From Streptomyces sp. 6-11-2 (GTDB lineage: Bacteria; Actinomycetota; Actinomycetes; Streptomycetales; Streptomycetaceae): a DNA stretch of 64,000 nt. Below, piece by piece: positions 1-7,467 of the stretch. Both the position numbers and the translations under genes were made by a program. Within the stretch, counting starts at the first letter, position 1. The number at the start of each line of letters is the position of its first letter. The notes under the pieces are model-generated. The model was not told the origin of the DNA. It ran no database searches and worked only from the letters and a program-made list of their open reading frames with translations. The stretch spans positions 1,550,001 to 1,614,000 of the forward strand of contig NZ_BJOR01000001.1 of assembly GCF_006540305.1 (NCBI RefSeq), read 5' to 3'.

Positions 1-1
1 C

Positions 2-91
2 CTGTGACTTGCCCGGGTGCTTGTGCAGCAGGAAACCGAGGTCGGTCGCGGGGTGTTCGGACGTGCCGGTGGTGGTGATGGTCAGGAACAT
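2..91 (-). CDS. hen1: 3'-terminal RNA ribose 2'-O-methyltransferase Hen1, N-terminal fragment (runs off window)
   Basis: Only the first 30 codons are present, reading leftward from an ATG at 91-89 off the window edge. The peptide starts MFLTITTTGTSEHPATDLG and continues with FLLHKHPGKSQ. I recognise this as the conserved beginning of actinobacterial Hen1, whose N-terminal domain activates the partner Pnkp ligase and whose C-terminal domain 2'-O-methylates repaired RNA ends. Hen1 is normally next to pnkp, which would lie left of the window. No methyltransferase motif is visible because the gene is cut, so the call rests on the N-terminal signature alone. The 92-360 stretch between this start and the rightward NUDIX gene holds no convincing gene and probably carries both promoters. 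Confidence 0.75.
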   Translation of the reverse strand, partial: MFLTITTTGTSEHPATDLGFLLHKHPGKSQ

Positions 92-360
92 GCGGAGGGC
101 CTCTCCGGCTGGATGGACGACTGCGGAGCCGTGTACGCCAAAGCCCCCGAGGACGGTGATCCCGGGGGCTCGGCAGGACGACGCCCTCACCTTCGCACAG
201 GGGTCCGGACCTGTGCCTTCCAATATTCACCGGCCACCACCCCACGGCCGGGGCATCGTTGTCGGGAAACAGGAGAAGAGGCGAGACAGCCGGCATCGGG
301 ATCAGCCGGGCCGAGCCCGTGGCACGGGGTGCCGGTGCGAGACCGTCCGGGAGGCGATCA

Positions 361-861
361 GTGGTGGAGTGGATGCCCCGCGAGGAATGGGTGAGGACTC
401 AGCCGCAGGCGCTCCTCGCCGCGTGTGTGGTGGTGCTGGACGGCGACGGCCGCGTCCTGCTCCTGCGCTACGGCCCCGGTCAGCCGATGGCGGGCGGTTG
501 GTGGCTGCCCGGCGGGATGCTGGACCACGGCGAGGACCCCTGGGCGGCGGCCCGGCGGGAGATGCACGAGGAGACGGGCATCGAACTCGGGCCCGTGCCC
601 CGGCTGCTCGGCATGGACCACCGCGTGGACGTACTAAGCACCGGCCCGGTCCTGGACTGCTTCTTCTACGGCGGCACGCTCCCCGGCGGCTCGCACACGA
701 CCATTCGGCTCAGCGCCGAGCACGACCGGCACGGCTGGTTCGCCCCTGCCGATCTGCCCGGCACACGGCTCGCCGCCGGGGCCCGGACCCTCACCGCGCT
801 GCACGAGGCGGCGCTGAACGCCACGGTGGTGTGCCTGCGGGAGGGCGAGCCGTGGGTGTGA
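361..861 (+). CDS. NUDIX hydrolase
   Basis: A 166-residue protein with a complete Nudix box at about residues 52-74 (G52, E58, R66, E67, E70, E71, G73 in the GX5EX7REUXEEXGU pattern), so it should hydrolyse a nucleoside diphosphate linked to another moiety with divalent metal. The substrate cannot be read from the sequence. I chose the GTG at 361 because it follows the purine-rich stretch GGGAGGCGA at 350-357; an in-frame ATG at 259 would add 34 residues with no domain character. The gene ends 20 bp before the MITE at 882. Before the insertions it was convergent with the F420-type oxidoreductase now starting at 3734, with about 20 bp between the stop codons. Confidence 0.85.
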   Translation: MVEWMPREEWVRTQPQALLAACVVVLDGDGRVLLLRYGPGQPMAGGWWLPGGMLDHGEDPWAAARREMHEETGIELGPVPRLLGMDHRVDVLSTGPVLDCFFYGGTLPGGSHTTIRLSAEHDRHGWFAPADLPGTRLAAGARTLTALHEAALNATVVCLREGEPWV

Positions 862-881
862 CGCCCGGCCCGCCCAGGCCG

Positions 882-1110
882 CTAGTGCTGTGACCGGAAG
901 GGTTCACCGGCTCGCGGCGCCCGGCACGGCACTCCCCCAGCCTTCGGCCGGGGGTACCCCCACGCCGCGTTGTCGCATCACCCGAGTACATCCAGTGCGC
1001 GGGCAATGCTCCGCCTTGCGATGTTCCCCCACTGCCTGAACGGCGTGGGAGGTGCCCCCGGCACCGGACGCCGCGAGCTTCCCGGCAAACCTTTCCGGCC
1101 ACAGCACTAG
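882..1110. mobile_element. MITE-like element, copy A, 229 bp
   Basis: Starts CTAGTGCTGTGACCGGAA and ends TTCCGGCCACAGCACTAG, so the ends are imperfect inverted repeats extending about 45 bp inward. A second copy of exactly the same length lies in opposite orientation at 9236-9464. It has no credible coding capacity. Both copies begin and end with CTAG, which is either a 4-bp target duplication or part of the terminal repeat. The right-hand CTAG (1107-1110) is shared with the left end of the adjacent IS982-like unit. It probably depends on a transposase encoded elsewhere, because its ends do not resemble those of either IS in the window. Confidence 0.8.
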
Positions 1111-1281
1111 ATGATCGATTCCAAGGGGTAGTTGCGGCTGCGGGGTCCAATGAGCCTTTCCGGTTCCTGTGTTCGGCGATCTCCGTGGGAACAACCAGGT
1201 CCGGTTGACGGCCCTCCTCTGGGACAGTCGACGGGAGTAGATACTGGCCCTCAACGCAGGCACGGATGAGGAGCACAACCA

Positions 1282-1791
1282 GTGACCAGCGACAACCGCA
1301 TAGGACCGCCCAGTTTTGGCAGCGAACGCGACATGCTGCGGGCTTTCCTCGACTACCACCGCGCGACCCTCGCCATGAAGTGCGAAGGGCTCACCGACGA
1401 GGAGCTGCGACAGCAGTCGATGCCGCCGTCCACGCTTTCGCTGCTCGGTCTGGTGCGGCACATGGCGGAGGTGGAGCGTGCCTGGTTCCGTCGAGTGTTC
1501 GAGGACCACGACGCGCCCATGGTCTGGTCCGACAAGATCGACTTCCAGGCGGCGTACGACGCGAGTGCGTCGACCAGAGACGAGGCGTTCGTAGCCTGGG
1601 AGGCCGAGGTGGAGACCTCGCGCCGTATCGAGCGGGAGGCCAAGTCCCTGGACCAGGCCGGGTATCAGCCACGATGGGGCGAGGAGGTATCGCTGCGGAT
1701 GGTGATGGTGCACGTGCTCCTGGAGTACGGCCGCCACAACGGGCACGCGGACTTTCTGCGTGAAGGTGTCGACGGGACCGTGGGCGCCTGA
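1282..1791 (+). CDS. DinB family protein (DUF664-like)
   Basis: 169 residues, starting at GTG 1282 behind GAGGAG at 1268-1273. The sequence has the DinB/maleylpyruvate-isomerase-like four-helix features: a helix with H48 of the form LGLVRHMAEVERAW and a C-terminal VLLEYGRHNGHADFLRE segment whose histidines would complete a metal site. Relatives in actinobacteria are thiol-dependent transferases or metal-binding proteins of unknown substrate, probably using mycothiol. It lies on the same strand as the IS982 transposase, between that element's inverted repeats, so it looks like cargo. A resident gene later bracketed by IS ends is possible but would not explain the CTAG flanks. Confidence 0.75.
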   Translation: MTSDNRIGPPSFGSERDMLRAFLDYHRATLAMKCEGLTDEELRQQSMPPSTLSLLGLVRHMAEVERAWFRRVFEDHDAPMVWSDKIDFQAAYDASASTRDEAFVAWEAEVETSRRIEREAKSLDQAGYQPRWGEEVSLRMVMVHVLLEYGRHNGHADFLREGVDGTVGA

Positions 1792-1856
1792 TTCCGCAGG
1801 GGCCACCTGTCTCCACCTGCTGAGCCGTTCCAGAGAATCACCCGCGGGGTTGGAAG

Positions 1857-1901
1857 GAGGGAGTCCAACGTCAGTGTGTGAAGACAGAGTTGGACTCCCT
1901 C
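1857..1901 (+). promoter_or_regulatory. Hairpin enclosing the ribosome binding site and start codon of the IS982 transposase
   Basis: Thirteen-nucleotide complementary arms lie at 1857-1869 and 1889-1901 (core GGGAGTCCAAC / GTTGGACTCCC). The GGAGG at 1856-1860 is mostly inside the left arm and the GTG start at 1878 sits in the loop. In mRNA this would hide the Shine-Dalgarno sequence. Several IS families use such a structure to prevent transposase translation from transcripts entering from outside; applying that role here is inference. Confidence 0.6.
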
Positions 1902-2792
1902 GCCACCGCACTCTATGTGAAGACCGACGACCTGCTGAAGGACTCACCGCACCTGGCGCCCTGGCGTCCGTCGGTCGGGATCGCCGCGCAACTGACCGAT
2001 GCCGAGCTGGTCACGCTCGCGATGATGCAGGCCATGCTGGGCTTCACCTCCGAGGCCAAGTGGCTTCGCCACGCCCGCGCCCACCTGCGGCACCTCTTCC
2101 CCTACCTGCCCCAGCAGCCCGGCTACAACAAGCGCTTGCGCAAGGCCACCGAGCTGCTGCGGCGGGTGACCCGGCTGCTGGCAACCGACACCTCTGTATG
2201 GAGTGATGACGTGTGGATCGTGGACTCCACGCCGGTGGAGTGCGGACGCTCCCGCGAGACCGTCAAGCGCTCCGACCTGGCCGGATGGGCCGAGTACGGC
2301 TACTGCGCCAGCCACAGCCGCTTCTTCTGGGGCCTGCGCCTGCACCTGGTGTGCACCCTGCAGGGCCTGCCCATCGCCTTCGCCCTGACCGGGGCCAAGG
2401 CCGACGAACGCGAGACCCTGCTGGACCTGCTCGCCGCCGAACCGGAACTGGTCGCCGCCCGGGCCGGGCAGACGCTGATCGGCGACAAGAACTACTTCGG
2501 CCGCGCCTTCGAGGACCAGTTGGCCGAGCAGGACATCCGGCTGCTGCGGCCGGCCCGCAAGGACGAGCCGGAGCGGGCCGGGGCACCCCTGTTCAAGCCG
2601 TTGCGGCAGGTCATCGAGTCGGTCAACGAGACCTTCAAGGGCCAGCTTGACCTCGAACAGCACCGAGGCCGCACACCGGGCGGTGTCATCGCCCGCGTCA
2701 TGCAGCGCATCCTCGCGCTGACGGCCGCGATCTGGCACAACGACCACACCAGCCAGCCCGTACTACGCTCACTGACCGCCTACGACCACTGA
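1878..2792 (+). CDS. IS982 family transposase
   Basis: 304 residues from GTG 1878, the usual IS982 transposase length. The catalytic core is intact. WIVDSTPVECGRSRETVKRS carries the first catalytic Asp (about residue 114), ALTGAKADERETLLDLL follows, LIGDKNYFGRAFEDQL holds the second Asp and the last part, FKPLRQVIESVNETFKGQLDLE, carries the Glu. It ends in ILALTAAIWHNDH and SLTAYDH, a C-terminus typical of streptomycete IS982 proteins. There are no internal stops or frameshifts, so the enzyme may be active. Its stop is 4 bp from the right terminal repeat. Start-site access is probably controlled by the hairpin at 1857-1901. Confidence 0.9.
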   Translation: MKTELDSLATALYVKTDDLLKDSPHLAPWRPSVGIAAQLTDAELVTLAMMQAMLGFTSEAKWLRHARAHLRHLFPYLPQQPGYNKRLRKATELLRRVTRLLATDTSVWSDDVWIVDSTPVECGRSRETVKRSDLAGWAEYGYCASHSRFFWGLRLHLVCTLQGLPIAFALTGAKADERETLLDLLAAEPELVAARAGQTLIGDKNYFGRAFEDQLAEQDIRLLRPARKDEPERAGAPLFKPLRQVIESVNETFKGQLDLEQHRGRTPGGVIARVMQRILALTAAIWHNDHTSQPVLRSLTAYDH

Positions 2793-2810
2793 CCTCTTGG
2801 AATCGATCAT

Positions 2811-3734
2811 CTAGGAGAGCTGCGACTGCACCTGGGTGGAGATCAGTTCCAGGTGGTCCAGGTCGGACAGGTCGAGGATCTGGAGGTAGATCCGGCCTGC
2901 GCCGATCGCGGCGTAGCGGCCGATCTTGTCGACGACCTCGGCCGGTGAGCCGGCCAGGCCGTTGGCCTTCAGTTCGTCGACCTCACGGCCGATCGCGGCG
3001 GCACGGCGGGCGACCTCCTGGTCGTCCCGGCCGACGCAGACGACGAGGGCGTTGGAGTACGTCAGGTCGTCGGGGCGCCGGCCGGCGGCCTCCGCGGCGG
3101 CCCGGACCCGGCCGAACTGCCGCTCGCTGTCCTCGATGGAGGCGAACGGGACGTTGAACTCGTCGGCGTACTGGGCGGCGAGGCGCGGCGTGCGGGTCGC
3201 TCCGAGCCCGCCGACGAGCACCGGGATCTTCGCCTGTGCGGGCTTCGGCAGCGCGGGCGAACCGCTGAGCTCGTAGTACGTCCCGCGGAAGTCGAAGGTC
3301 TTGCCGGCCTCCGTCGCCCACATCCCCGTGACGATGGCCAGCTGCTCCTCCAGGCGGCCGAATTTCTCCTTCGGGAAGGGGATGCCGTACGCCTTGTGCT
3401 CCTCGGCGAACCAGCCCGCCCCCAGGCCCAGTTCGACCCGACCGCCGGACATCCGGTCCACCTGGGCGACCTGGACGGCGAGCACGCCGGGCAGCCGGAA
3501 GGTGGCAGCCGTCATGAGCGTGCCGAGCCGGATGCGCTTGGTCTCGCGGGCGAGTCCGGCGAGGGTGATCCAGGCGTCGGTGGGTCCGGGCAGGCCGTCC
3601 ACGTCGCCCATGTGGAGGAAGTGGTCGGAGCGGAAGAAGGCGTCGAACCCCAGGTCCTCGGTGGCCTTCGCCACGGTGAGCAAGGTGTCGTAGGTCGCCC
3701 CCTGCTGGGGCTCGGTGAAGATGCGAAGATCCAT
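2811..3734 (-). CDS. LLM-class F420-dependent oxidoreductase
   Basis: 307 residues with a luciferase-like (LLM) TIM-barrel pattern: MDLRIFTEPQQGATYDTLL at the N-terminus, an early AFFRSDHFL segment, RIRLGTLM, GGRVELGLGAGWFAEEHKAYGIPF and the later PVLVGGLG. Actinobacterial members use coenzyme F420 to reduce or oxidise unknown substrates. I chose the ATG at 3734; an upstream in-frame ATG at 3764 adds ten residues without family similarity. The TAG stop is formed by CTAG at 2811-2814, exactly where the IS982-like unit joins, so the insertion regenerated the stop codon. Before insertion the gene converged on the NUDIX gene. Confidence 0.85.
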   Translation of the reverse strand: MDLRIFTEPQQGATYDTLLTVAKATEDLGFDAFFRSDHFLHMGDVDGLPGPTDAWITLAGLARETKRIRLGTLMTAATFRLPGVLAVQVAQVDRMSGGRVELGLGAGWFAEEHKAYGIPFPKEKFGRLEEQLAIVTGMWATEAGKTFDFRGTYYELSGSPALPKPAQAKIPVLVGGLGATRTPRLAAQYADEFNVPFASIEDSERQFGRVRAAAEAAGRRPDDLTYSNALVVCVGRDDQEVARRAAAIGREVDELKANGLAGSPAEVVDKIGRYAAIGAGRIYLQILDLSDLDHLELISTQVQSQLS

Positions 3735-3813
3735 GCTCCCCATCCTGCACGCCGGCGGGCCCACCGGCGCACGGGCCTCACCGGGTCCCGTCGCCCTCCC
3801 GCCCCCGGTCGGG

Positions 3814-4284
3814 TCAAATCGCCTCCCTCTCCGGCGGCGCCTCCTCCCGCGCGGCCAGTTTCCGCACCATCTCGCGGACCCTGTCCCGGGCCTCGTCCGC
3901 CGCGTCGATCGCCTCCATGCACTGCCAGTACGTGGCCTCGTCGGCGGCCGAGCTCGCGACGCCGACGAGCGCGATGCCGGCCTCGCCGAGCAGGGCGTCC
4001 AGGCACAGCAACGCCTGCCGGGCGTCGTCCAGTTCGGTGAGCAGGGCCGCCCGTAAGTCCTCCGGATCGAGGTCCGGCGCGTCGAGGACCCCGCAGCCCC
4101 GGCCCGCCAGTTCGGTCAACCCCAGCGCCTCGCCCCGTAGTTCGGGTGGCCCGGAGACGGCGAGGCGGCTGCCGATCGCCTGCGCCAGGGCCTGCGCCTG
4201 CCACACCTCGGTCAGGATGGCGGGGGCCTCGCCGCTCCCCGCCAGGGCACGCCTGCTCGCCAGGATGAGCCGCACCGCGTCCAT
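3814..4284 (-). CDS. DUF6099 family protein
   Basis: 156 residues starting at ATG 4284 (MDAVRLILASRRALAGSGEA). It contains the streptomycete DUF6099 signatures: WQAQALAQAIGSRLAVSGPPELRGEA near residues 29-54, ALLCLDALLGEAGIALVGVA, and ATYWQCMEAIDAADEARDRVREM near the C-terminus. The fold is predicted mainly helical, with no signal peptide or membrane segment. No function is known for the family. The open frame extends upstream of 4284 to 4695, but that stretch has no family similarity and begins in the poorly coding region to the right. Confidence 0.75.
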   Translation of the reverse strand: MDAVRLILASRRALAGSGEAPAILTEVWQAQALAQAIGSRLAVSGPPELRGEALGLTELAGRGCGVLDAPDLDPEDLRAALLTELDDARQALLCLDALLGEAGIALVGVASSAADEATYWQCMEAIDAADEARDRVREMVRKLAAREEAPPEREAI

Positions 4285-5084
4285 GCGCTGCCCCTGTCTG
4301 TCCCGACGTGCTGTTCGCACGTCCGCCCGAACACCCTTGTTCACTACCCAGAGTGAGGGCGCCTGGGACGAAAAGCCAGAGGAAGCCGGAAATCTGCGGA
4401 CAACAAATCGGTTTCGGTCGGATGAACGATTTCGGAGAGTGACAACGGAGGAGGGGCTTCCCCCTTCACGCCCCTGTTCACCCTCATGGGATCGCAGAAG
4501 CCCGGCGGACTGATCAAGGCGACCCACGAGGACGTCGCCGAGACCCTCGGGTACAGCCGGCCCCCCATCACGACGGATTTGCTGATCTCTGCGGGATGGG
4601 AAAACTGGGGAGGAAGCGGCCCTGCTGGTGCGATGGCGGTGCGGCCACGGCGTGCCGGGGCCGCCAGATGAAGCCCCGCCGTTCGACCAGGTCACCGCCT
4701 GCGCCGGTGTTCTGGTGCGGCCTTGTACGTCATCTTGGCGAAGGTCGCTGTATGGGCTGGTCGCTGACGGTGGAAGGGGGAGTCCCTGCAGCCGGGAGCC
4801 GTCTCACATGCGTCGCTGCACCGGTCGGTGCACGCTGGTGGTGGAGAGGGCTTTTGCGTGGGCAAGCCTGCGGGCGCGACGACCCGACCCGGCCGTCCCG
4901 GCAGGGCCCGACATCAGGTGGAGACCGAGCCCCGGCCTGCGGGTGATGGGTTCCCCCCTCTGCGCGAGTCGTCCGTGGACCTGGGCCGGCCCAGGACGCG
5001 GTCCGGCGCGGGGCCTCCCCTTGCAGGGTCGTGCCTCGACAGGTGCCCGCTGTCATCGGCAGGCAGCAGTGGGAAGGAAGCGCG
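4285..5084. other. 800 bp without an intact gene
   Basis: Short open stretches occur on the plus strand, for example 4486-4671 (starting MGSQKPGGLIKATHEDVAE) and frames between 4628 and 5000, but none has a ribosome binding site plus recognisable domain. Base composition is lower in GC around 4340-4450 than in the flanking genes. A phrase resembling the tail of IS5-type transposases (VVERAFAWASLR, around 4838-4880) hints at decayed mobile DNA, but is too short to call. The right end should contain the promoter of the SDR gene at 5085. Confidence 0.4.
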
Positions 5085-5771
5085 ATGGAGATCAAAGGAT
5101 CGACTGCCCTGGTGACGGGGGCCAATCGTGGCATCGGCCACGCGTTCGCCCGCGCGCTGATCGCGCGGGGAGCAGGGAAGGTCTACGCCGGTGTCCGCGA
5201 TCCGGCGAGCGTGGGCGACGAGGACCTGACTCCGCTGCGTTTGGACGTCACCGTGCCGGAGGACGTCGCCGCGGCGGCGGCGGCCGCCGCGGATGTCACC
5301 ATCGTGATCAACAACGCGGGTGTCGGAGGATTCGACACCAAGCTGCTGACGGGCTCCTTCGACGGCGCGCGCGAGGCGATGGAGATCAACTACTTCGGTA
5401 CCTGGGCCGTGTCCCGCGCCTTCGCCCCGGTCCTGGCGCGCAATGGCGGCGGCGCACTGATCAACATGCTGTCGACCGCCTCCTGGGCGTCCCGGCCGGA
5501 CTATCCCGGGTATGCGGCCTCCAAGGCAGCCCAGTGGTCGTTGACGGGCGCGCTGCGGGAAGGCCTGCGCGAACAGGGAACTCTCGTGATCGGTGTCCAC
5601 GCCAGTTTCGTGGAGACGGATCTCAGTTCCTTCACGGACGCACCGAAGATCAGTGCGGATGATGTTGCGGAGCAGACCATGGAGGCACTGGCGAACGACC
5701 GGGTCGAAGTCCTTACCGACGAGCGGACCCGGCAGGTCAAACGTGCTCTGTCGCAACCAGTCGAACAGTGA
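5085..5771 (+). CDS. SDR family oxidoreductase
   Basis: 228 residues starting at ATG 5085, preceded by GGGAAGGAAG. It is a classical short-chain dehydrogenase: the cofactor motif TGANRGIGHAFARALIARGA is at residues 11-30, NNAGVGG follows at about 84, the catalytic serine is in INMLSTASW, and the Tyr/Lys pair is in DYPGYAASKAAQWS (about 148-152). NADP(H) use is likely from the basic residues after the glycine motif, but the substrate is unknown. The short length and the C-terminus, with a regulatory-looking DDVAEQTMEALANDRVEVLTDE, match a streptomycete subfamily that appears as a single-gene unit. Confidence 0.85.
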   Translation: MEIKGSTALVTGANRGIGHAFARALIARGAGKVYAGVRDPASVGDEDLTPLRLDVTVPEDVAAAAAAAADVTIVINNAGVGGFDTKLLTGSFDGAREAMEINYFGTWAVSRAFAPVLARNGGGALINMLSTASWASRPDYPGYAASKAAQWSLTGALREGLREQGTLVIGVHASFVETDLSSFTDAPKISADDVAEQTMEALANDRVEVLTDERTRQVKRALSQPVEQ

Positions 5772-5843
5772 GGAGCTGCCGGCTCGCCCCCACGGGGCTG
5801 ACGGCAGCGGATCACCGCCCGGTTCCTGCAGCAGCCCGACGAG

Positions 5844-5996
5844 GTGCTGGATCGGCACGCCATCGAGGGCCCCGCAGCACCTCGCCGCTCCAACGGTGAG
5901 CTGGTGTTCGCCGAGCCGTGGGAAAGCCGCGCCTTCGGCATGGCCGTCACCCTGTACGAGGCGGGCGTCTTCGGCTGGACGGAATTCCAGACCTTC
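5844..5996 (+). pseudogene. Nitrile hydratase accessory protein remnant
   Basis: About 51 codons read LDRHAIEGPAAPRRSNGELV followed by FAEPWESRAFGMAVTLYEAG and VFGWTEFQTF. This is the conserved beginning of the nitrile hydratase accessory/activator and beta-subunit-like family, where an NGE(L/P)VFxxPWxxRAF motif precedes an xxLxExGxFxWxEW segment. After the last phenylalanine the similarity stops and the frame runs into unrelated sequence. No nitrile hydratase alpha or beta gene is nearby, so this is an orphaned, truncated fragment. An alternative is a short functional protein of the same fold, but no good start codon or ribosome site supports that. Confidence 0.55.
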
Positions 5997-6114
5997 CGCG
6001 GTCGTCACTGCCCACGCGTCATCGTTCGGCAGCTCGTAGCACCGGCCGTTGCCCTTGAGGCCGAAGGCCGCATGTTGCGGTCCGATGGGTTGCCGCATCG
6101 GTCGATGAGTCCCC

Positions 6115-6981
6115 CTACGACCGTCCGTACAGCACCGGCCGGCCGGTGAACGCGTCCAGGAGGACACGGTCGCCGAGTGGCCGGTTCAGCTTCACCGTCA
6201 CCGTCTCCATCAGCAGGTCCGCGGTGCAGGGACCTTCCTTCGTCCCGACGACGGAAGCGGACAGCACCACGCTCCCGCCCGTCTCCAGCACGTCCACGAC
6301 AGGACCGTCGTCGCAGGCCCCGTGGCCGGAGAGCACCGTGACGGACCGGCCGTCCCTCGCGGTCCTGACCAGCTGCAACGTGTCGCCGGACCCCTCCGCG
6401 ACCGGCTTGACCGGCGGCGTGAGAGGCTTCGAGGGGCGGACGGCGGCCAGCTTGAGCGGAGTGTCGTAGCCGTCCAGGGTGAAAAGCCAGGCCGGGACGG
6501 TCGCCGGGCCGCGGCTGGTGGCCACGGTCATCTCACCCAGCTTCGCCCCGGTCACGGTCAAGTGCGGTCCGTCGTCGCTGCCGCGGGCCACTGCCTCATA
6601 CGCCTGCCGCGCCCCCATCAGCGGCAACGTGAGCGAGCCCCCGCTCTCCCACTTCACCCGGCCGTTCTTCCCCGGCGCGGCGGGGAGTTGGCCGCGCAGG
6701 GCGAAGTTCTGGGTCCCGTAGGCCTGCTTGTCCGATATGCCGTGGAAGGCGTCCTCGGGCAGCTCGACAGCCTCTCCGATCGGGTGGTAGCCCTTCCGCC
6801 AAGCCCGGGCGGCCTCGGAGCCGTCCCAGGCGTCGGCGACCTGACGAGCGCGGGCCTCCGCCACCAAGCCACAGCCGGTGACGGTCCCGCCCGCTGCGGC
6901 GAACAGGGCGAGGACGAGAAGCAGTTGGGCGGTGCGGGCCAGGGCGCCGGAGACGGCGGCCACAGTGGCTCGTATACGCAT
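6115..6981 (-). CDS. Putative lipoprotein of unknown function
   Basis: 288 residues. The N-terminus has a basic start (MRIRATVAAVSGALARTAQ), a hydrophobic core and a lipobox-like TVTGC at about residues 33-37, so the protein is probably lipidated at C37 and held on the outer face of the membrane. The mature part is hydrophilic and includes the segments AYGTQNFALRGQLP, SGHGACDDGPVVDV and GPCTADLLMETVTVKL; two cysteines in the last two could form a disulphide. I recognise no domain. It stands alone on the minus strand, bounded by the nitrile hydratase fragment and the disrupted gene on the right. Confidence 0.65.
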   Translation of the reverse strand: MRIRATVAAVSGALARTAQLLLVLALFAAAGGTVTGCGLVAEARARQVADAWDGSEAARAWRKGYHPIGEAVELPEDAFHGISDKQAYGTQNFALRGQLPAAPGKNGRVKWESGGSLTLPLMGARQAYEAVARGSDDGPHLTVTGAKLGEMTVATSRGPATVPAWLFTLDGYDTPLKLAAVRPSKPLTPPVKPVAEGSGDTLQLVRTARDGRSVTVLSGHGACDDGPVVDVLETGGSVVLSASVVGTKEGPCTADLLMETVTVKLNRPLGDRVLLDAFTGRPVLYGRS

Positions 6982-7079
6982 GCGTTCCCCAGGTGGAGAA
7001 AGGGGCCGGGCGCCGATCGTTCCTCGCAGTCCGTCTCGGCGCGGGGCCCAATGACCGTGGAGTCTGTTTGACTCACGTG

Positions 7080-7467
7080 ATCAGATCCCTCACCGGTGGG
7101 GGCGGTTGTACGGGAATTCGAAGTTCTGGAAACGGCCTGTCAGTCGCCGTGGCGGCGGCCACCTTGCCGAGCAGCGGCGCGCGATGGGCGCCTCCAGCGG
7201 CGCCAACGAGCAGACCATGGTCCTGGCGCCGCGCGACGAAGGTTACGGAATCCGCCACGTTGGCGCGTACGGATCAATGCATCGGGATCGGTTCTCGCGA
7301 CGCCGGAACGTCACTGGTGGTTGGGCAGCAGCCGACCAACGTGGTGTTGTCGTACAACGAAGCGAGCTCGACGACGCCCGTATCCCGCTGGTTGCAGCTC
7401 CTTGGCGCAGAGCTGGACGGGAGGGAGCTCACACTGAAGACATCAGACGCTACGACCTACCGTCTAA
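7080..7467 (+). pseudogene. Plus-strand gene interrupted by IS701 two codons before its stop (remainder at 9039-9056)
   Basis: A plus-strand frame reads through about 7262-7467, ending in SSTTPVSRWLQLLGAELDGR and TTYRLILQ, and then enters the IS. Removing 7468-9042 (the IS plus one CTAA copy) gives codons CTA ATA CTC CAG CTG TAG, so the original protein ended LILQL and stopped at 9054-9056. With the IS in place the frame continues seven nonsense codons to a stop at 7491-7493. The protein is not recognised. Its N-terminus is unclear because another frame appears more coding-like around 7110-7260, suggesting an earlier frameshift as well. Confidence 0.45.

Larger units (their letters stand above)
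1111..2810 (+). mobile_element. IS982-family unit carrying a DinB-type gene
   Basis: CTAGATGATCGATTCCAA at 1107-1124 is repeated as a perfect 18-nt inverted copy at 2797-2814, with one mismatch if extended about 5 nt inward. CTAG forms the outermost four bases on each side and looks like the target duplication. The right repeat lies 4 bp after the transposase stop, as expected for an IS end. The left repeat is 767 bp upstream of the transposase start, and the extra space holds a complete DinB-like gene. Either this is an IS with a passenger gene, or the true left end lies nearer the transposase and the outer repeat is coincidental. The matching CTAG flanks favour the first reading. Confidence 0.6.

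Noticed and set aside
92..360. NUDIX start at the upstream ATG 259
   Set aside because: The added residues have no family similarity, whereas GTG 361 has a good ribosome site.
4660..4880. Possible IS5-type transposase tail
   Set aside because: Only a dozen residues resemble the C-terminus and no catalytic motif or terminal repeat is visible.
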